This document shows positions 14,401 to 14,877 of a DNA stretch of 14,877 nucleotides, in pieces. The translations under genes were made by a program, and so were the position numbers. The DNA comes from an uncultured Collinsella sp. (lineage in GTDB: Bacteria; Actinomycetota; Coriobacteriia; Coriobacteriales; Coriobacteriaceae). Under the pieces are notes generated by a model. That model saw only the letters and a program-made list of their open reading frames with translations. It was not told the origin of the DNA and made no database searches. How positions within the stretch are numbered: position 1 is the stretch's first letter; every line of letters starts with the position of its first letter. The DNA is taken from positions 1 to 14,877 of the forward strand of contig URFU01000049.1 of NCBI GenBank assembly GCA_900547125.1, in the 5' to 3' direction.

Positions 14401-14877
14401 CTAGGCGCGCTCCTCGATAGCACCGTTTCTATATGCATCGAGCAGTTGGCGCAGGTCCTGGATCTGGCTGCGAATCTTGACGCCTGTATCGGTGTCGCTC
14501 ACCATGCGGCGCCGGTCGGCCTCGTCAAAGCGGTTGGTCTCGCTTTCGATGTCGATGTTGCGGGTGAGCGCTTCGGCAACCGTTGTAAAGGCCTGGTGCG
14601 ACTTGAGGCGGCATCCGCGCGAGCTCGAGATGAGCGTGTAGCCGGCGATGCCTGTTGTCGGCTGGTAAGCCCGGCAGAAACCGCCGTCAATCACAATGAG
14701 CCGGCCCCCGGCCTTAACCGGATTTTCGCCCTCCTTCGTCTTAACAGGCACATGGCCGTTAATAATATGGCAGTGCGGCCCTTCCAATCCGAATTCACGC
14801 AAAATGCGCACGCAGACGTCCGCGTCGTTATAGTAAGCATAATAAGCGTTTTTTGGCTCGGCCCATGCGGCATGATC
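14401..14877 (-). CDS. fbp: Class III fructose-1,6-bisphosphatase, C-terminal part
   Basis: The minus-strand frame is open from the window edge to TAG at 14401-14403 and gives 158 residues, about the last quarter of a roughly 640-residue protein. It contains KNAYYAYYNDAD, ILREFGLEG, HCHIINGHVPVK and IDGGFCRAYQPTTGIAGYTL, then SSSRGCRLKSHQ. These are conserved in the Firmicutes-type (class III) fructose-bisphosphatase, a manganese-dependent calcineurin-like phosphoesterase. It removes the 1-phosphate of fructose 1,6-bisphosphate in gluconeogenesis in the cytoplasm. The C-terminal tail (DIESETNRFDEADRRRMVSD and on) is charged and probably helical. The start and the first metal-binding motifs are outside the window. 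It is read in the same direction as the GtrA genes, 78 nt upstream of copy 2, so co-transcription is possible but the functions are unrelated. Confidence 0.92.
   Translation of the reverse strand, partial: DHAAWAEPKNAYYAYYNDADVCVRILREFGLEGPHCHIINGHVPVKTKEGENPVKAGGRLIVIDGGFCRAYQPTTGIAGYTLISSSRGCRLKSHQAFTTVAEALTRNIDIESETNRFDEADRRRMVSDTDTGVKIRSQIQDLRQLLDAYRNGAIEERA

Noticed and set aside
1..14877. CRISPR arrays, tRNA or rRNA genes, and phage or integrase genes
   Set aside because: I found no regularly spaced short direct repeats with unique spacers, no cloverleaf sequences, and no integrase or capsid-like proteins.

Overview
The window looks like a chromosomal segment of a high-GC Gram-positive gut bacterium, most likely a Coriobacteriia such as Collinsella. 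The reasons are the GC-rich codon use with few stops on the antisense strand, a Firmicutes-type class III fructose-bisphosphatase, a C69 dipeptidase, and very large Ig-like surface proteins. The genus is inferred from overall character, not from a search.

Layout, left to right. (1) 1-120: the last 39 codons of folD. (2) 121-487: an AT-rich intergenic stretch holding a 230-bp element bounded by perfect 31-bp inverted repeats, then the leader of the next gene. (3) 488-2011: a cytoplasmic C69 dipeptidase, followed by a terminator-like hairpin. (4) 2160-4348: a two-gene operon of a small phasin-like helical protein and an ABC1/AarF/UbiB-type membrane kinase, with a terminator at 4435-4462. (5) 4491-13121: the most interesting part. 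A cobalamin riboswitch (about 4491-4670) precedes a giant secreted surface protein gene (4815-12251) and, 9 nt downstream, a small membrane-anchored protein (12261-13121). The giant protein has about eight Ig-like repeats, three degenerate Ig-like units, three DUF4430 (transcobalamin-like) domains, a beta-propeller, an InlB-type B-repeat, a Gly/Ser then Lys/Asp/Ser linker and a C-terminal membrane anchor. The small protein has an N-terminal membrane anchor, the same kind of linker and one DUF4430 domain. (6) 13235-14400, minus strand: two tandem GtrA-family membrane proteins. (7) 14401-14877, minus strand: the C-terminal 158 residues of a class III fructose-1,6-bisphosphatase that runs off the window.

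How the parts work together: riboswitch control plus four DUF4430 domains and a beta-propeller point to a surface system that captures vitamin B12 or a related corrinoid and passes it to the membrane. No transporter gene is in the window, so that step is unseen. In this sequence the giant gene carries one in-frame TAA at 6318-6320, although the frame stays open for almost 2,000 codons after it. The allele is therefore a recent nonsense mutation, a sequencing error or a readthrough case. If it is real and not read through, the secreted N-terminal product would lack all the predicted ligand-binding domains.
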